From Myxococcales bacterium (GTDB taxonomy: Bacteria > Myxococcota_A > Bradymonadia > UBA7976 > UBA1532), in assembly GCA_020633465.1 (NCBI GenBank), contig JACKDN010000011.1, positions 183,120-247,119 of the forward strand: a stretch of DNA of 64,000 bases, in the 5' to 3' direction. The position numbers and the translations under genes were made by a program. The notes under the pieces were generated by a model. The model searched no databases. It was not told where the DNA came from and saw nothing but the letters and a program-made list of their open reading frames with translations. Positions 1-7,663 of this stretch are shown here, one piece after another (the first letter of the stretch is position 1; every line of letters starts with the position of its first letter).

Positions 1-62
1 TGCTGGTGCTGCTCGGGCTGATGGTGGTGGTGATGGCGGGCGAGATCGCCGAGAAGTTCTGA
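1..62 (+). CDS. C-terminal end of an unknown protein (partial)
   Basis: About 20 codons run from the window edge to a TGA at 60-62. The tail is hydrophobic (Leu, Val and Met runs) and ends in a short charged segment, E-I-A-E-K-F. It looks like the last membrane helix of an integral membrane protein, but the family cannot be named from so little sequence. Confidence 0.4.
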   Translation, partial: LVLLGLMVVVMAGEIAEKF

Positions 63-134
63 GCCGCGCGCCGGGCCGCCGCGCGCGCCAACTCGACTGG
101 AAACCGGGCACCGGTTCTGCCACCCTGCGCCGCC

Positions 135-875
135 ATGAAGCCCAAGCGTTCGAAGGGCGCCGACGCGCGCCTCCCCCGGAAGTACGAAGGGCCCGAGGTG
201 CTCGGCGAGCTGCTGAGCGCGTCGGGCTGCGAGCTGACCGTCGACGAGGTGGTCGAGGAGTTCCAGGCGGCGGTCGAAGAGGGCAGCACGGCGCCCGACG
301 TGATCCCGCTGCTGTGGGAGCTCGAGCCCGCCTTCGGATCGCCCGACCAGGCGCGGCGCACCTTCAGCAACCTGTTCGGGCTGTGGGACGCCGTCGCGGC
401 CGACGCGGTGGCCGATCTGGTGCCGCTGGGGGATCCGCTCGAGGATCCGGCCGCGCCGCTCAGCCCGCGCTTCGTCGACGCCGCGTGGCGACGGCTCGAC
501 GAGCTGGACGGGAAGGACTGGCGGCGGGCGCGCGACCAGTTCGACAACGTGCAGGCCGAGCTGGGCACCTTCGTGTTCGAGAACCTGCGCGACGCCGATC
601 CCGTGGCCCAGGAGGTCGCGATGGACCAGGCCTTCGAGACCTGGTGGATCCTGCGCGAGGCGCGCGGCAACGTGCCGCGGCCCGATCGCGCGACGCTGCG
701 CGCGGCCCTCGAGGCCGAGGACGCCGCCGAGGCCGAGCCCGCCCTGGGGGTGGCCGCGACGACCGCGCTGTGGGAGCACGTGGCCGACGACGAGAACCCT
801 CTGCCCGAGGCCGACGTGCCCACCGTCGAGCGCGTGCTGCGCGCCGTGCGCTGCGCGCTGGCCCCCCGCGGCTGA
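135..875 (+). CDS. hypothetical acidic cytoplasmic protein, 246 aa
   Basis: I do not recognise this protein. It has a Lys/Arg-rich first 15 residues, no signal peptide or membrane segment, and is acidic and apparently helical throughout. Third-codon-position GC is high, as in its neighbours, which supports it being a real gene. The ATG at 135 is the first in frame after the TGA of the preceding gene, and no strong ribosome site is visible upstream. It ends 44 bases before the next lipoprotein gene, which appears to have its own promoter. Confidence 0.6.
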   Translation: MKPKRSKGADARLPRKYEGPEVLGELLSASGCELTVDEVVEEFQAAVEEGSTAPDVIPLLWELEPAFGSPDQARRTFSNLFGLWDAVAADAVADLVPLGDPLEDPAAPLSPRFVDAAWRRLDELDGKDWRRARDQFDNVQAELGTFVFENLRDADPVAQEVAMDQAFETWWILREARGNVPRPDRATLRAALEAEDAAEAEPALGVAATTALWEHVADDENPLPEADVPTVERVLRAVRCALAPRG

Positions 876-883
876 CCGACGCT

Positions 884-913
884 TTGCGTCCGGCCGCACC
901 GGCTCGCTAGGTT
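884..913 (+). promoter_or_regulatory. candidate promoter, leaderless, for the gene at 920
   Basis: TTGCGT at 884-889 and TAGGTT at 908-913 are separated by 18 bases. The -10-like hexamer ends exactly 6 bases before the ATG at 920, so transcription would begin at or next to the start codon. No Shine-Dalgarno sequence precedes that ATG. A similar TTGCGC-18-TAGCTT pair lies before the kinase gene at 4822. This is a by-eye inference. Confidence 0.4.
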
Positions 914-919
914 TGCGCG

Positions 920-1327
920 ATGCATCCGCTCCACGCCCTGTTGCTGCTGTCGATGGTGCTGCTGGCCGCCTGCGGTGAAGAGGAGGCCGAGGGCACGCCC
1001 TGCACGCCCGTCGACGAGGCGCCCACCTGCGCGCCGCTGTACGACCCCACCTGGGAGAACGTGTACACGCGGACCATCGAGCCGAAGTGCGCCGGGCAGA
1101 GCGCGTGCCACGGGCCCAACGCCGACACCAGCGTCGAGATGACCGACGAGGCCGCGACGCACGCGCTGATGCTGCAGCGGTACGTGACCCCCGGCGACAC
1201 CACCTGCAGCCCGCTGATGCAGCGGCTGCGTGGGGACGGCGCCCCGTTGATGCCGCCCGGCGTCGGGCTGTTCGACGCCGAGCTGTGCGCGCTCGAGCGC
1301 TGGGTGCACGCGGGCGCGCCGCGGTGA
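920..1327 (+). CDS. cytochrome-c-like lipoprotein, 135 aa
   Basis: Residues 1-18 form a lipoprotein signal with lipobox L-A-A-C and predicted lipidation at Cys18. The mature part carries C-A-G-Q-S-A-C-H near residue 57, a C-x5-C-H variant of a haem-binding site, then a G-D-(x)n-S-P-L-M stretch, M-P-P and a final E-R-W-V-H-A-G. That order is typical of the small cytochrome-like modules common in Myxococcota and Planctomycetes lipoproteins. Whether haem is bound through the widened motif is uncertain. The TGA overlaps the GTG of the downstream multihaem gene (GTGA at 1324-1327), so the two are probably coupled and act together at the outer membrane or in the periplasm. Confidence 0.72.
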   Translation: MHPLHALLLLSMVLLAACGEEEAEGTPCTPVDEAPTCAPLYDPTWENVYTRTIEPKCAGQSACHGPNADTSVEMTDEAATHALMLQRYVTPGDTTCSPLMQRLRGDGAPLMPPGVGLFDAELCALERWVHAGAPR

Positions 1328-2715
1328 AGCGCCTGGTCCCGGCGGTCGCCCTGGCGCTGTTCGCCTGCGACGACGGTGGCGAGGCGACGCCGCTGAGCTT
1401 CGAGCAGACCCTCGACCCCGCGGCGTGCAAGGACTGCCACCCCGACCACTACCGCCAGTGGTCGGGCAGCATGCACGCCTACGCCGCCACCGATCCCGTG
1501 TTCCGCGCGATGAACGCGCGGGGACAGCGCGAGACCGAAGGCGCCCTGGGGGACTTCTGCATCCAGTGCCACGCGCCGCTGGCCGTGCAGCTGGGCTACA
1601 CCACCGACGGGCTGAACCTGGACGACGTGCCCGCGCACCTGCACGGCGTGACCTGCGCGTTCTGCCACAGCGTCGAGGCGGTCGAGGGCACGCACAACAA
1701 CCCGCTGCGGCTGGCCATGGACGGCGTCATGCGGGCGGCGGTGCGCGATCCGATCGACTCGCCGCACCGCGCCGCCTACTCGCCGCTGCACGATCGCGAC
1801 GACCTGCGCAGCTCGGCGCTGTGCGGCGCCTGCCACGACGTGGTGACGCCCGCCGGCGTGCACCTCGAGCGCTCGTACAAGGAGTGGCAGGACTCGCTGT
1901 TCAACAGCACCAACCCGGCGCAGCGCAACACCTGCAACGACTGCCACATGCCCGGCCGCACGGCGCCGATCGCCGACGTCGCCGGCGTGCCGGTGCGCCG
2001 CCAGCACGACCACTCGATGCCCGGCGTCGACACGGCGCTGGTGGACTTCCCCGAGCGCGAGGCGCAGCGCGCGCGGGTGCAGCGCGACCTGGACACGCTG
2101 CTGGTGGCCGAGCTGTGCGTGCTGCCGCGCAGCGGGGGCGCCGAGGTCGAGCTGTCGCTCGAGAACGTGGCCGCGGGGCACGGCGTGCCGAGCGGCGCCG
2201 CGCTGGACCGGCGGTTCTGGGTCGAGCTGCGCGCCTTCGCCGACGAGGGCGTGGTGTACGAGAGCGGGGTCGTCGGCGACGGCGAGCCGGTGGCCCACCT
2301 GGACGATCCGGACCTCTGGCTGCTGCGCGACCGCGCGTACAAGGCCGATGGCAGCGAGGCGCACATGTTCTGGGACGTGGCCGAGGTGGTCAGCGATCCG
2401 CTGCCGGCCCCGCCGCCCAGCCCCGACGCGCTGCCCGGCTTCGGCGGTCAGCACGTCGTGCGGCGCTACGTGGTGTTCGACCCCGAGGATCCGCGGACGC
2501 CCGACCGCATCACGCTGCGCGTGCGCGCGCGGGCGATCGGGCTGGACGTGCTGGACGACCTGATCGAGAGCGGCGACCTGGATCCCGCGATTCGGGACGC
2601 GATGCCCACCTTCGACCTGGCCGGCACGGTGCTGACCTGGACGCCCGAGGCCGCCGAGCGACGGCTGACCCGCCTCACCGGGCGCGAGGCGCTGTGCGTG
2701 CCGGCCGACTTCTGA
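1324..2715 (+). CDS. pentahaem cytochrome c lipoprotein (cytochrome c554/NapC-NrfB-like)
   Basis: The start is placed at the GTG overlapping the preceding stop, because it gives a short signal peptide with lipobox L-F-A-C (Cys15). Five canonical CXXCH haem sites follow: C-K-D-C-H at 35, C-I-Q-C-H at 79, C-A-F-C-H at 111, C-G-A-C-H at 167 and C-N-D-C-H at 204. All lie in the N-terminal half, and the pattern H-x(2-3)-Y-x(2)-W-x-x-S after the first haem is typical of cytochrome c554-like proteins. Residues 230-463 form a haem-free domain with beta-like character and a H-G-V-P-S-G segment, seen in other multihaem cytochromes of this type. It is likely a periplasm-facing or surface electron carrier. 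The electron donor and acceptor are not indicated by the neighbours. Confidence 0.85.
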   Translation: MKRLVPAVALALFACDDGGEATPLSFEQTLDPAACKDCHPDHYRQWSGSMHAYAATDPVFRAMNARGQRETEGALGDFCIQCHAPLAVQLGYTTDGLNLDDVPAHLHGVTCAFCHSVEAVEGTHNNPLRLAMDGVMRAAVRDPIDSPHRAAYSPLHDRDDLRSSALCGACHDVVTPAGVHLERSYKEWQDSLFNSTNPAQRNTCNDCHMPGRTAPIADVAGVPVRRQHDHSMPGVDTALVDFPEREAQRARVQRDLDTLLVAELCVLPRSGGAEVELSLENVAAGHGVPSGAALDRRFWVELRAFADEGVVYESGVVGDGEPVAHLDDPDLWLLRDRAYKADGSEAHMFWDVAEVVSDPLPAPPPSPDALPGFGGQHVVRRYVVFDPEDPRTPDRITLRVRARAIGLDVLDDLIESGDLDPAIRDAMPTFDLAGTVLTWTPEAAERRLTRLTGREALCVPADF

Positions 2716-2731
2716 GCGGCGGGGCGGGGCC

Positions 2732-3211
2732 TCAGCTCTCGATCCAGAAGCGGTAGACGACGACGTCGACGGTGTCGCCGCAGGTGAGGCCGAGGGTGAC
2801 CTCCCACAGGCCCGGCATGAACATGTTGACCGGCGCGACGGTGTAGTGGCCGGGCGCGTCGGCCATCGGCTCGACGGTGGCCTCGACGGGCGTGCCGTGC
2901 CCGTGGGCGGGCATGCGGGGCTCGACGTCGATGTCGCAGCCGTCCATGGGCACGTCGGCCGCGTAGACCGCGAGCACCCAGTCGTTGTCGCCGCGCTCGG
3001 GCGGGGCGGGCAGCGCGTCCATCAGGCGGACGCTGAGCGCGCCGTCCTCGCCCTGGCGCTCGAGCCCGGCGACGTAGGTGTCGGCGTCGGCGGGGTTGCC
3101 GTTGGGGAAGGGGTTCTCGGGCGCGGCGTCGGCCTCGGGCTGCGCGGCGTCGTCGCCCTCGTCGCAGCCGGCGAGGGCCAACAGCAGCAGGGGGAGCGTC
3201 AAGCGTCGCAT
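2732..3211 (-). CDS. FixH/YtkA-like lipoprotein, 159 aa
   Basis: The ATG at 3211 is chosen because GGAGGTG lies just upstream on the coding strand and the protein then begins with a compact lipoprotein signal (L-A-G-C, Cys16). An acidic linker of about 30 residues is followed by a beta-rich domain with the P-x-M-P-x-H-G-H-G segment and the closing M-P-G-L-W-E-V-T-L pattern seen in YtkA/FixH-type proteins. Some members of that family bind copper through Met/His clusters, and here the Met/His stretch is P-R-M-P-A-H-G-H-G. The gene converges on the pentahaem gene with only 16 bases between them. The role is unknown; periplasmic metal handling or oxidase assembly are possibilities. Confidence 0.72.
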   Translation of the reverse strand: MRRLTLPLLLLALAGCDEGDDAAQPEADAAPENPFPNGNPADADTYVAGLERQGEDGALSVRLMDALPAPPERGDNDWVLAVYAADVPMDGCDIDVEPRMPAHGHGTPVEATVEPMADAPGHYTVAPVNMFMPGLWEVTLGLTCGDTVDVVVYRFWIES

Positions 3212-3310
3212 CGTGCACCTCCGGTCGGGCCTCGGGGAGTAGAACCCGGGGGCGGGGGGATTGTTTCGCAAGGGCGGGTGCGCGCGCAAATGGCGGCCGG
3301 CGCGCTTTGT

Positions 3311-3580
3311 GTGCAACACGCGCCGCGGCTGTCCGATAACCCCCCTCGGGTGGGTGGGGGGAGGCGGTGGGCTCGAACCGGCTGCGCGGCCCGACACGCC
3401 CCGACGATCACTTTCCGTGCAACACGCGCCGCGGCTGTCCGATAACCCCCCTCGGGTGGGTGGGGGGAGGCGGTGGGCTCGAACCGGCTGCGCGGCCCGA
3501 CACGCCCCGACGATCACTTTCCGTGCAACACGCGCCGCGGCTGTCCGATAACCCCCCTCGGGTGGGTGGGGGGAGGCGGG
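3311..3580 (+). repeat. 106-bp tandem repeat, about 2.6 copies, G-run bearing
   Basis: Near-identical units start at 3311, 3417 and 3523 (period 106). The third is cut after about 58 bases. Each unit starts with GTGCAACACGCGCCGCGGC, then TGTCCGATAACCCCCC, then TCGGGTGGGTGGGGGGAGG. The C6 and G6 runs can pair, and the G-rich strand could fold as a quadruplex. A diverged copy lies on the other strand at 61685-61742, so this is a dispersed family. It fills most of the 391-base gap 3212-3602, in which I see no gene. Confidence 0.85.
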
Positions 3581-3602
3581 TGGGCATACCCAGCACCTCC
3601 CC

Positions 3603-4709
3603 TCACCGCCCCCTGAGCGCCACCCCCAGCTCGTCGTCCCCGTTCACGTCCCCGCCCAGATCCAACCGGTGAAACCGCCCGTCCCCCCCGCTGCCCACGC
3701 ACCCCACGTCCCCGTCGTTCCCCCGCGGCTGCGCCGGGCACGGCCCCCAGCTCTCGGCCCCGTCCTCCGGCCCCAGGTGCTCGTCCGCCCACCCCAGCCA
3801 CACCTCCACCGCCGCCATCACCGCCGCCGCGCGCCCCGCCTCCGCGTCGTCGCGACAGATGAACGCCACCCCCAGCTGATCATCCCCGCCCACGTCGCCC
3901 CGCAGCTGCATGCTGCGGAACTGCCCGTCGAACCCGGTCGACGTGCACCGCACCAGCCCCTCGCCGCCCTGCAGCTGCGCCGGGCACACGTCCCACGCGT
4001 CGGCGCGATCCGCCGGCCCCTGCCGCTCGTCCGCGTGGCCCAGGAACACCGCGCACCGCGTCTGGATCCACTCGGCCACCGCCGGCAACGCCTCGTCCGC
4101 GCAGCGGAAGGCCAGCCCCAGCTGATCGTTCCCGTCCACGTCGCCGTTGAGGTCGATCATCCGAAACCGCCCGTCGCGCTGCGTGGCCGTGCACCGCACG
4201 TTGCCCGACTGGTGCCGCTCGGCGGGCGGGCACGGTCCCCACACCGGCGACACTCCCGGCGGCCCGTCCCGCTCGTCGGCCCACCCCAGGATCAGCTGGC
4301 ACCGCGCCTGCACCCACGCCCCGCACGCGCCGCCGTCGTCGACCACCCCGTTCCGATCGTCGTCCACGCCGTTGCACGTCTCGGGCATCACCACCGGCGC
4401 CGCGTCCACCGACCGGGCCGCGTCCGCTCCACCGTCGTCCGGGGCCGCCGCGTCCGCGGCGCCGCCGTCGACTGCGCCCGCCTCCACCGCCCCCGCGTCG
4501 CCGACCACCGCCCCGTCACCGCCCGCGTCGCGCGGCGGCCCCCCGCCGTCGGGCCCCGCCCCGACCCGCGCGTCGACCGCCCCCGGCCCCACCGCCGGCG
4601 GCGACTGCAGCGGCCCCTCGGCGTCCCCCGCCGCGGGCCCCGCCGGGTCGACCTCGGCGCACGCCCACGCGCCCACCAGCCACCCCCACACCAGCCAACG
4701 ATGCGCCAT
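3603..4709 (-). CDS. lipoprotein with three tandem copies of an unrecognised domain, 368 aa
   Basis: The ATG at 4709 gives a short signal ending at A-W-A-C (Cys17). Residues 20-105 are a low-complexity Ala/Asp/Gly linker, followed by one C-N-G-V-D-D-D-R-N-G segment near 112 related to the MopE calcium-binding motif. Then come three repeats of about 75 residues (roughly 127-200, 205-280 and 285-365). Each has an L-G-W-A-D-E-x-x-G-P or L-G-H-A-D-E-x-x-G-P core, a C-P-A/P, a conserved Cys, D-G-R/Q-F-R/H and an L-x-G-D-V-x-G-x-D-Q/E-L-G segment. The N-G-D-V-D-G-N-D stretches look like calcium loops. I do not know a named family for this repeat. Likely exposed at the cell surface. Confidence 0.75.
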   Translation of the reverse strand: MAHRWLVWGWLVGAWACAEVDPAGPAAGDAEGPLQSPPAVGPGAVDARVGAGPDGGGPPRDAGGDGAVVGDAGAVEAGAVDGGAADAAAPDDGGADAARSVDAAPVVMPETCNGVDDDRNGVVDDGGACGAWVQARCQLILGWADERDGPPGVSPVWGPCPPAERHQSGNVRCTATQRDGRFRMIDLNGDVDGNDQLGLAFRCADEALPAVAEWIQTRCAVFLGHADERQGPADRADAWDVCPAQLQGGEGLVRCTSTGFDGQFRSMQLRGDVGGDDQLGVAFICRDDAEAGRAAAVMAAVEVWLGWADEHLGPEDGAESWGPCPAQPRGNDGDVGCVGSGGDGRFHRLDLGGDVNGDDELGVALRGR

Positions 4710-4754
4710 CCCGCGAGCGTAGCAGCAAGCCCCCCGGCGCCGCGCCACCCATGG

Positions 4755-4784
4755 TTGCGCATCGACCCACGGCGCCGTTAGCTT
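4755..4784 (+). promoter_or_regulatory. candidate promoter for the kinase gene at 4822
   Basis: TTGCGC at 4755-4760 and TAGCTT at 4779-4784 are 18 bases apart, matching the pair seen before 920. A start site around 4791 would leave a leader of about 30 bases. The region separates the divergent lipoprotein (start 4709) and kinase genes. Confidence 0.35.
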
Positions 4785-4821
4785 GGGGGCCGGCCGCACC
4801 ACCCGAGCGCCCGGGATCGCG

Positions 4822-6705
4822 ATGGACGAGACCGCCCTGCTGTGCCCGAAGTGTGGGCGCCCCCTCGAGCCCGACGCACGGATCTGCCCCGTCGACCACG
4901 GCGTCACCGGCGGCGTCTACGGCGTCACCGTCGGCAGCATCAAGCGCACCCCGCTGGCCAAGCGCCACATGCTGGGCCTGGTGGTCAACGACAGCTACGT
5001 CATCAACGGCTACCTGGGCTCGGGCGGCTTCGGCGCCGTCTACCGCGCCGAGCAGAAGGCCCTCGGCCGCGACGTCGCCCTCAAGCTGCTGATGGTCGAC
5101 GCGGTCAACGATCCGGTCGTCATCCACCGCTTCAAGCGCGAGGCCCGCACCGCCGCCGCCCTGCTCGACCCGAACATCGTCACCCTGTTCGACTACGGCG
5201 AGACCACCCTCGGCGAGACCGACGAGGATCACCTGCTCTACTTCGTCATGGAGCTGGTGCAGGGCCCGACGCTGCGCCAGCTGGTCAAGGCCGAGGGCGG
5301 CCTGGGCCTCGAGGGCGCCCTCAAGACCGGCGTGAACATCCTGCGCGGCCTGGCCGCCGCCCACCAGCTGGGCGTGGTGCACCGCGACCTCAAGCCGGGC
5401 AACGTCCTCATCGACGAGTCCAAGAACCGCGCGCACTTCGCCCGCCTCTTCGACTTCGGCATCTCGTCGCTGCAGGGCTCGGGCGGCCACACCACCCAGA
5501 TGGGCCAGGGCGGCGTCCTCGGCACCCCCAAGTACATGGCGCCCGAGCAGTGGCGCGCCCAGCAGACGGCCCCCTGCACCGACGTCTACGCCTTCGGCGC
5601 GATGCTCTGCGAGATGCTCACCGGCGAGCCCCCCATCCCCAAGGCCGACATGGCCGAGATGGCCGCCGCGCACTGCAAGGGCCCCCGCCCCGAGGTCACC
5701 CGCACCAGCCGCGACGAGCCGGTGCCCCTCGCCCTGACCAACTTCATCAAGAAGTGCATGGCGGTCGATCCCCGCCAGCGCTACGGCTCGGCCCGCGAGG
5801 CCCTCGACGCCCTGGTGGCCATCGACGAGGGCCGCGACGCCGCGCCGGTGCCCGCCGTCTCGCGCTTCGAGCAGCCCGGCGCCGGCGACGGCGATCCCTC
5901 CGGCTCGATCTCGGGCTCGGTGTCCGTCTCGATCTCCGAGCCCGGCACGGGCTCGGTCAGCGGCGCCATCTCGGGCGCCATCGAGCCGCCCCCGCCGCCC
6001 CCCGGCGCCGTCGACGACAGCGAGATCATCAAGGTCCAGATCGAAGAGCCCCGCAAGCTTTGGCCCTGGGTGCTGGGCGCCATCGGCGTGGCGCTGCTGA
6101 TCGTGGGCATCCAGATCATCCGCAGCCTGCCCCAGCCGCCGATCGAGCCCCCCGCGCCCGACCCCGGGGCGACCGCCGCGGTCGCCGCGCCGGCGCCCGA
6201 CGCCGCCCGCCGCCGCTCGACGCGTCCGCGCCCGACGCGGCCCCCGACGCCGCGCCGGTCGCCCCCGACACCGCCCCCGGCCGACACCGCCCCGGCCGAC
6301 GCCGCGCCTTCGCCGGACGCGGCCCCCGACGCCGCGCCCGAGCCGCCCCAGCCCACGCCACCCCGCGTCGCCACCGCCCGGCCGGCCCGCGTCGCGGCCC
6401 CTCCGCCCAAGACGACGCCCCCCGCGGCCCCCCCGCCGGTGCCCGCCGCCCCGCCCGCCCCCATCAAGGTGGCCGGCGGCGAGACCGTCACCCCGCTGGC
6501 CAACCCCACCGCCGACGATCTGGCCCAGGCCGAGGACGCCTACCGCCGCGGCGTCGACGCCCAGGGGCGCGGCGCCCCCAAGAGCGCCCAGCGCTTCTTC
6601 GTCCGCGCCCTGCGCATGGGCCTCAAGGGCCGCAAGGCCGGCGACGCCCAGCGCCGCATCAAGCAGATCGTCGACGAGACCACCCTCGAGGCGAGCGAGT
6701 TCTGA
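4822..6705 (+). CDS. membrane-anchored Ser/Thr protein kinase with zinc ribbon, 627 aa
   Basis: The ATG at 4822 is preferred over one 39 bases upstream because the protein then begins directly with a zinc ribbon (C-P-K-C-G near 8 and I-C-P-V-D-H near 27). A Hanks-type kinase domain spans about 58-320. It has a glycine loop G-S-G-G-F-G-A-V-Y, the Lys of A-L-K-L-L, catalytic H-R-D-L-K-P-G-N near 188, D-F-G near 210 and G-T-P-K-Y-M-A-P-E-Q. All catalytic residues are present. A Gly/Ser linker leads to one membrane helix (about 413-434), then a long Pro/Ala-rich stretch and a helical C-terminal domain (about 540-627) on the outer face. It probably senses an envelope signal. The next gene starts 1 base after its stop, so the pair is likely co-transcribed. 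Confidence 0.92.
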   Translation: MDETALLCPKCGRPLEPDARICPVDHGVTGGVYGVTVGSIKRTPLAKRHMLGLVVNDSYVINGYLGSGGFGAVYRAEQKALGRDVALKLLMVDAVNDPVVIHRFKREARTAAALLDPNIVTLFDYGETTLGETDEDHLLYFVMELVQGPTLRQLVKAEGGLGLEGALKTGVNILRGLAAAHQLGVVHRDLKPGNVLIDESKNRAHFARLFDFGISSLQGSGGHTTQMGQGGVLGTPKYMAPEQWRAQQTAPCTDVYAFGAMLCEMLTGEPPIPKADMAEMAAAHCKGPRPEVTRTSRDEPVPLALTNFIKKCMAVDPRQRYGSAREALDALVAIDEGRDAAPVPAVSRFEQPGAGDGDPSGSISGSVSVSISEPGTGSVSGAISGAIEPPPPPPGAVDDSEIIKVQIEEPRKLWPWVLGAIGVALLIVGIQIIRSLPQPPIEPPAPDPGATAAVAAPAPDAARRRSTRPRPTRPPTPRRSPPTPPPADTAPADAAPSPDAAPDAAPEPPQPTPPRVATARPARVAAPPPKTTPPAAPPPVPAAPPAPIKVAGGETVTPLANPTADDLAQAEDAYRRGVDAQGRGAPKSAQRFFVRALRMGLKGRKAGDAQRRIKQIVDETTLEASEF

Positions 6706-6706
6706 C

Positions 6707-7489
6707 ATGCCGACGCCCGCCCGCATCGCCCTCGCCGCCCTGCTGACCGCCGGCCCTGCCCTCGCGCAGCCCGCGGCCACCCTCAACGAGCCCTGCGAGG
6801 CCAAGGATCCCACCACCGCCGAGATCAACTCGCGCGAGGGCGTCCGCCTGGCCAAGGAGGGGCGCTTCGGCGAGGCCGTCGCCCTCTTCCGCATCGCCAC
6901 CCGCCTCGACCCCTGCGCGCCCGAGCACCCCCTGCTGCTGGCCCGCGCCCTGGCCCGCCAGGGCGAGGCCGACGAGGCGAAGCGCCACTACGAAGAGGTG
7001 CTGGCGCGCTGGCCCAACCGCCCCGAGGCGGACAAGGCCCGCGACGAGCTGGCCGAGCTGGTCGCCAAGCAGCAGAAGGCCGCGCTGCCCCCGCCGCCCC
7101 CGCCCGAGGATCCCGCGCTGCCCCCCGATCGCCTCGACGCGCCGGTCCGCCCGGCCGAGCCCCCGCCCTGGCGCCTGGCCGGCCTGATCACCGGCGCCAC
7201 CGGCCTCGCTGCCGTCGGCGCCGGCGTCTTCTTCGCCCTCGACGCCCAGGCCGCCGACGACGACCTGCAGACCGCCGCCACCGAGCCCGACCGCGCCGCC
7301 TACGACGACCTCGTCGACCGCCGCGACACCTCGTCGACGCTGGCCTGGGCCCTCTACGGCGTCGGCGGCGCGATGATCGTCGGCGGCGCGATCATGTACT
7401 TCGTGCTCGACGAGGACACCCCCGCCGTCATGGGCGCCGCGCCCACCCCCGACGGCGGCGCGGCGCTGGGCCTCGGCGGCCGCTTCTGA
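6707..7489 (+). CDS. exported TPR protein with C-terminal membrane segments, 260 aa
   Basis: A cleavable signal peptide (about 1-21, ending A-L-A-Q) is followed by about two TPR units (residues 40-115, with R-L-A-K-E-G-R-F-G-E-A-V and related helices). A proline run and two hydrophobic segments near 160-180 and 215-235 complete it. This TPR-plus-two-helix form, sitting directly behind a Ser/Thr kinase, is common in Myxococcota. The one-base spacing (TGACATG) argues for translational coupling with the kinase, and it may be a partner or target of that kinase. The biochemical role is unknown. Confidence 0.75.
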   Translation: MPTPARIALAALLTAGPALAQPAATLNEPCEAKDPTTAEINSREGVRLAKEGRFGEAVALFRIATRLDPCAPEHPLLLARALARQGEADEAKRHYEEVLARWPNRPEADKARDELAELVAKQQKAALPPPPPPEDPALPPDRLDAPVRPAEPPPWRLAGLITGATGLAAVGAGVFFALDAQAADDDLQTAATEPDRAAYDDLVDRRDTSSTLAWALYGVGGAMIVGGAIMYFVLDEDTPAVMGAAPTPDGGAALGLGGRF

Positions 7490-7663
7490 TCCGACGCGCC
7501 CCGCCGTCGCGCACGCCCCCCCCACGCCGAACCCGGGCCCGCGCCCGGCGCCGGCCGCCCCCGCGCGCGGAACTGGAGCCGCCCTGCCGCCTTGCGTAGG
7601 GTGTTCGGGCACACGACGCCTCGGAGCCACCGCGCCCCGGGGCGCGGCGATCGGGGAGACTTC

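Noticed and set aside
3361..3416. A tRNA-like GGCTCGAACC segment inside the 106-bp repeat
   Set aside because: The flanking bases do not form a T stem, and no anticodon or acceptor stem is present.
3311..3580. Possible CRISPR array
   Set aside because: The whole 106-bp unit repeats, with no variable spacers, so it is a plain tandem repeat.
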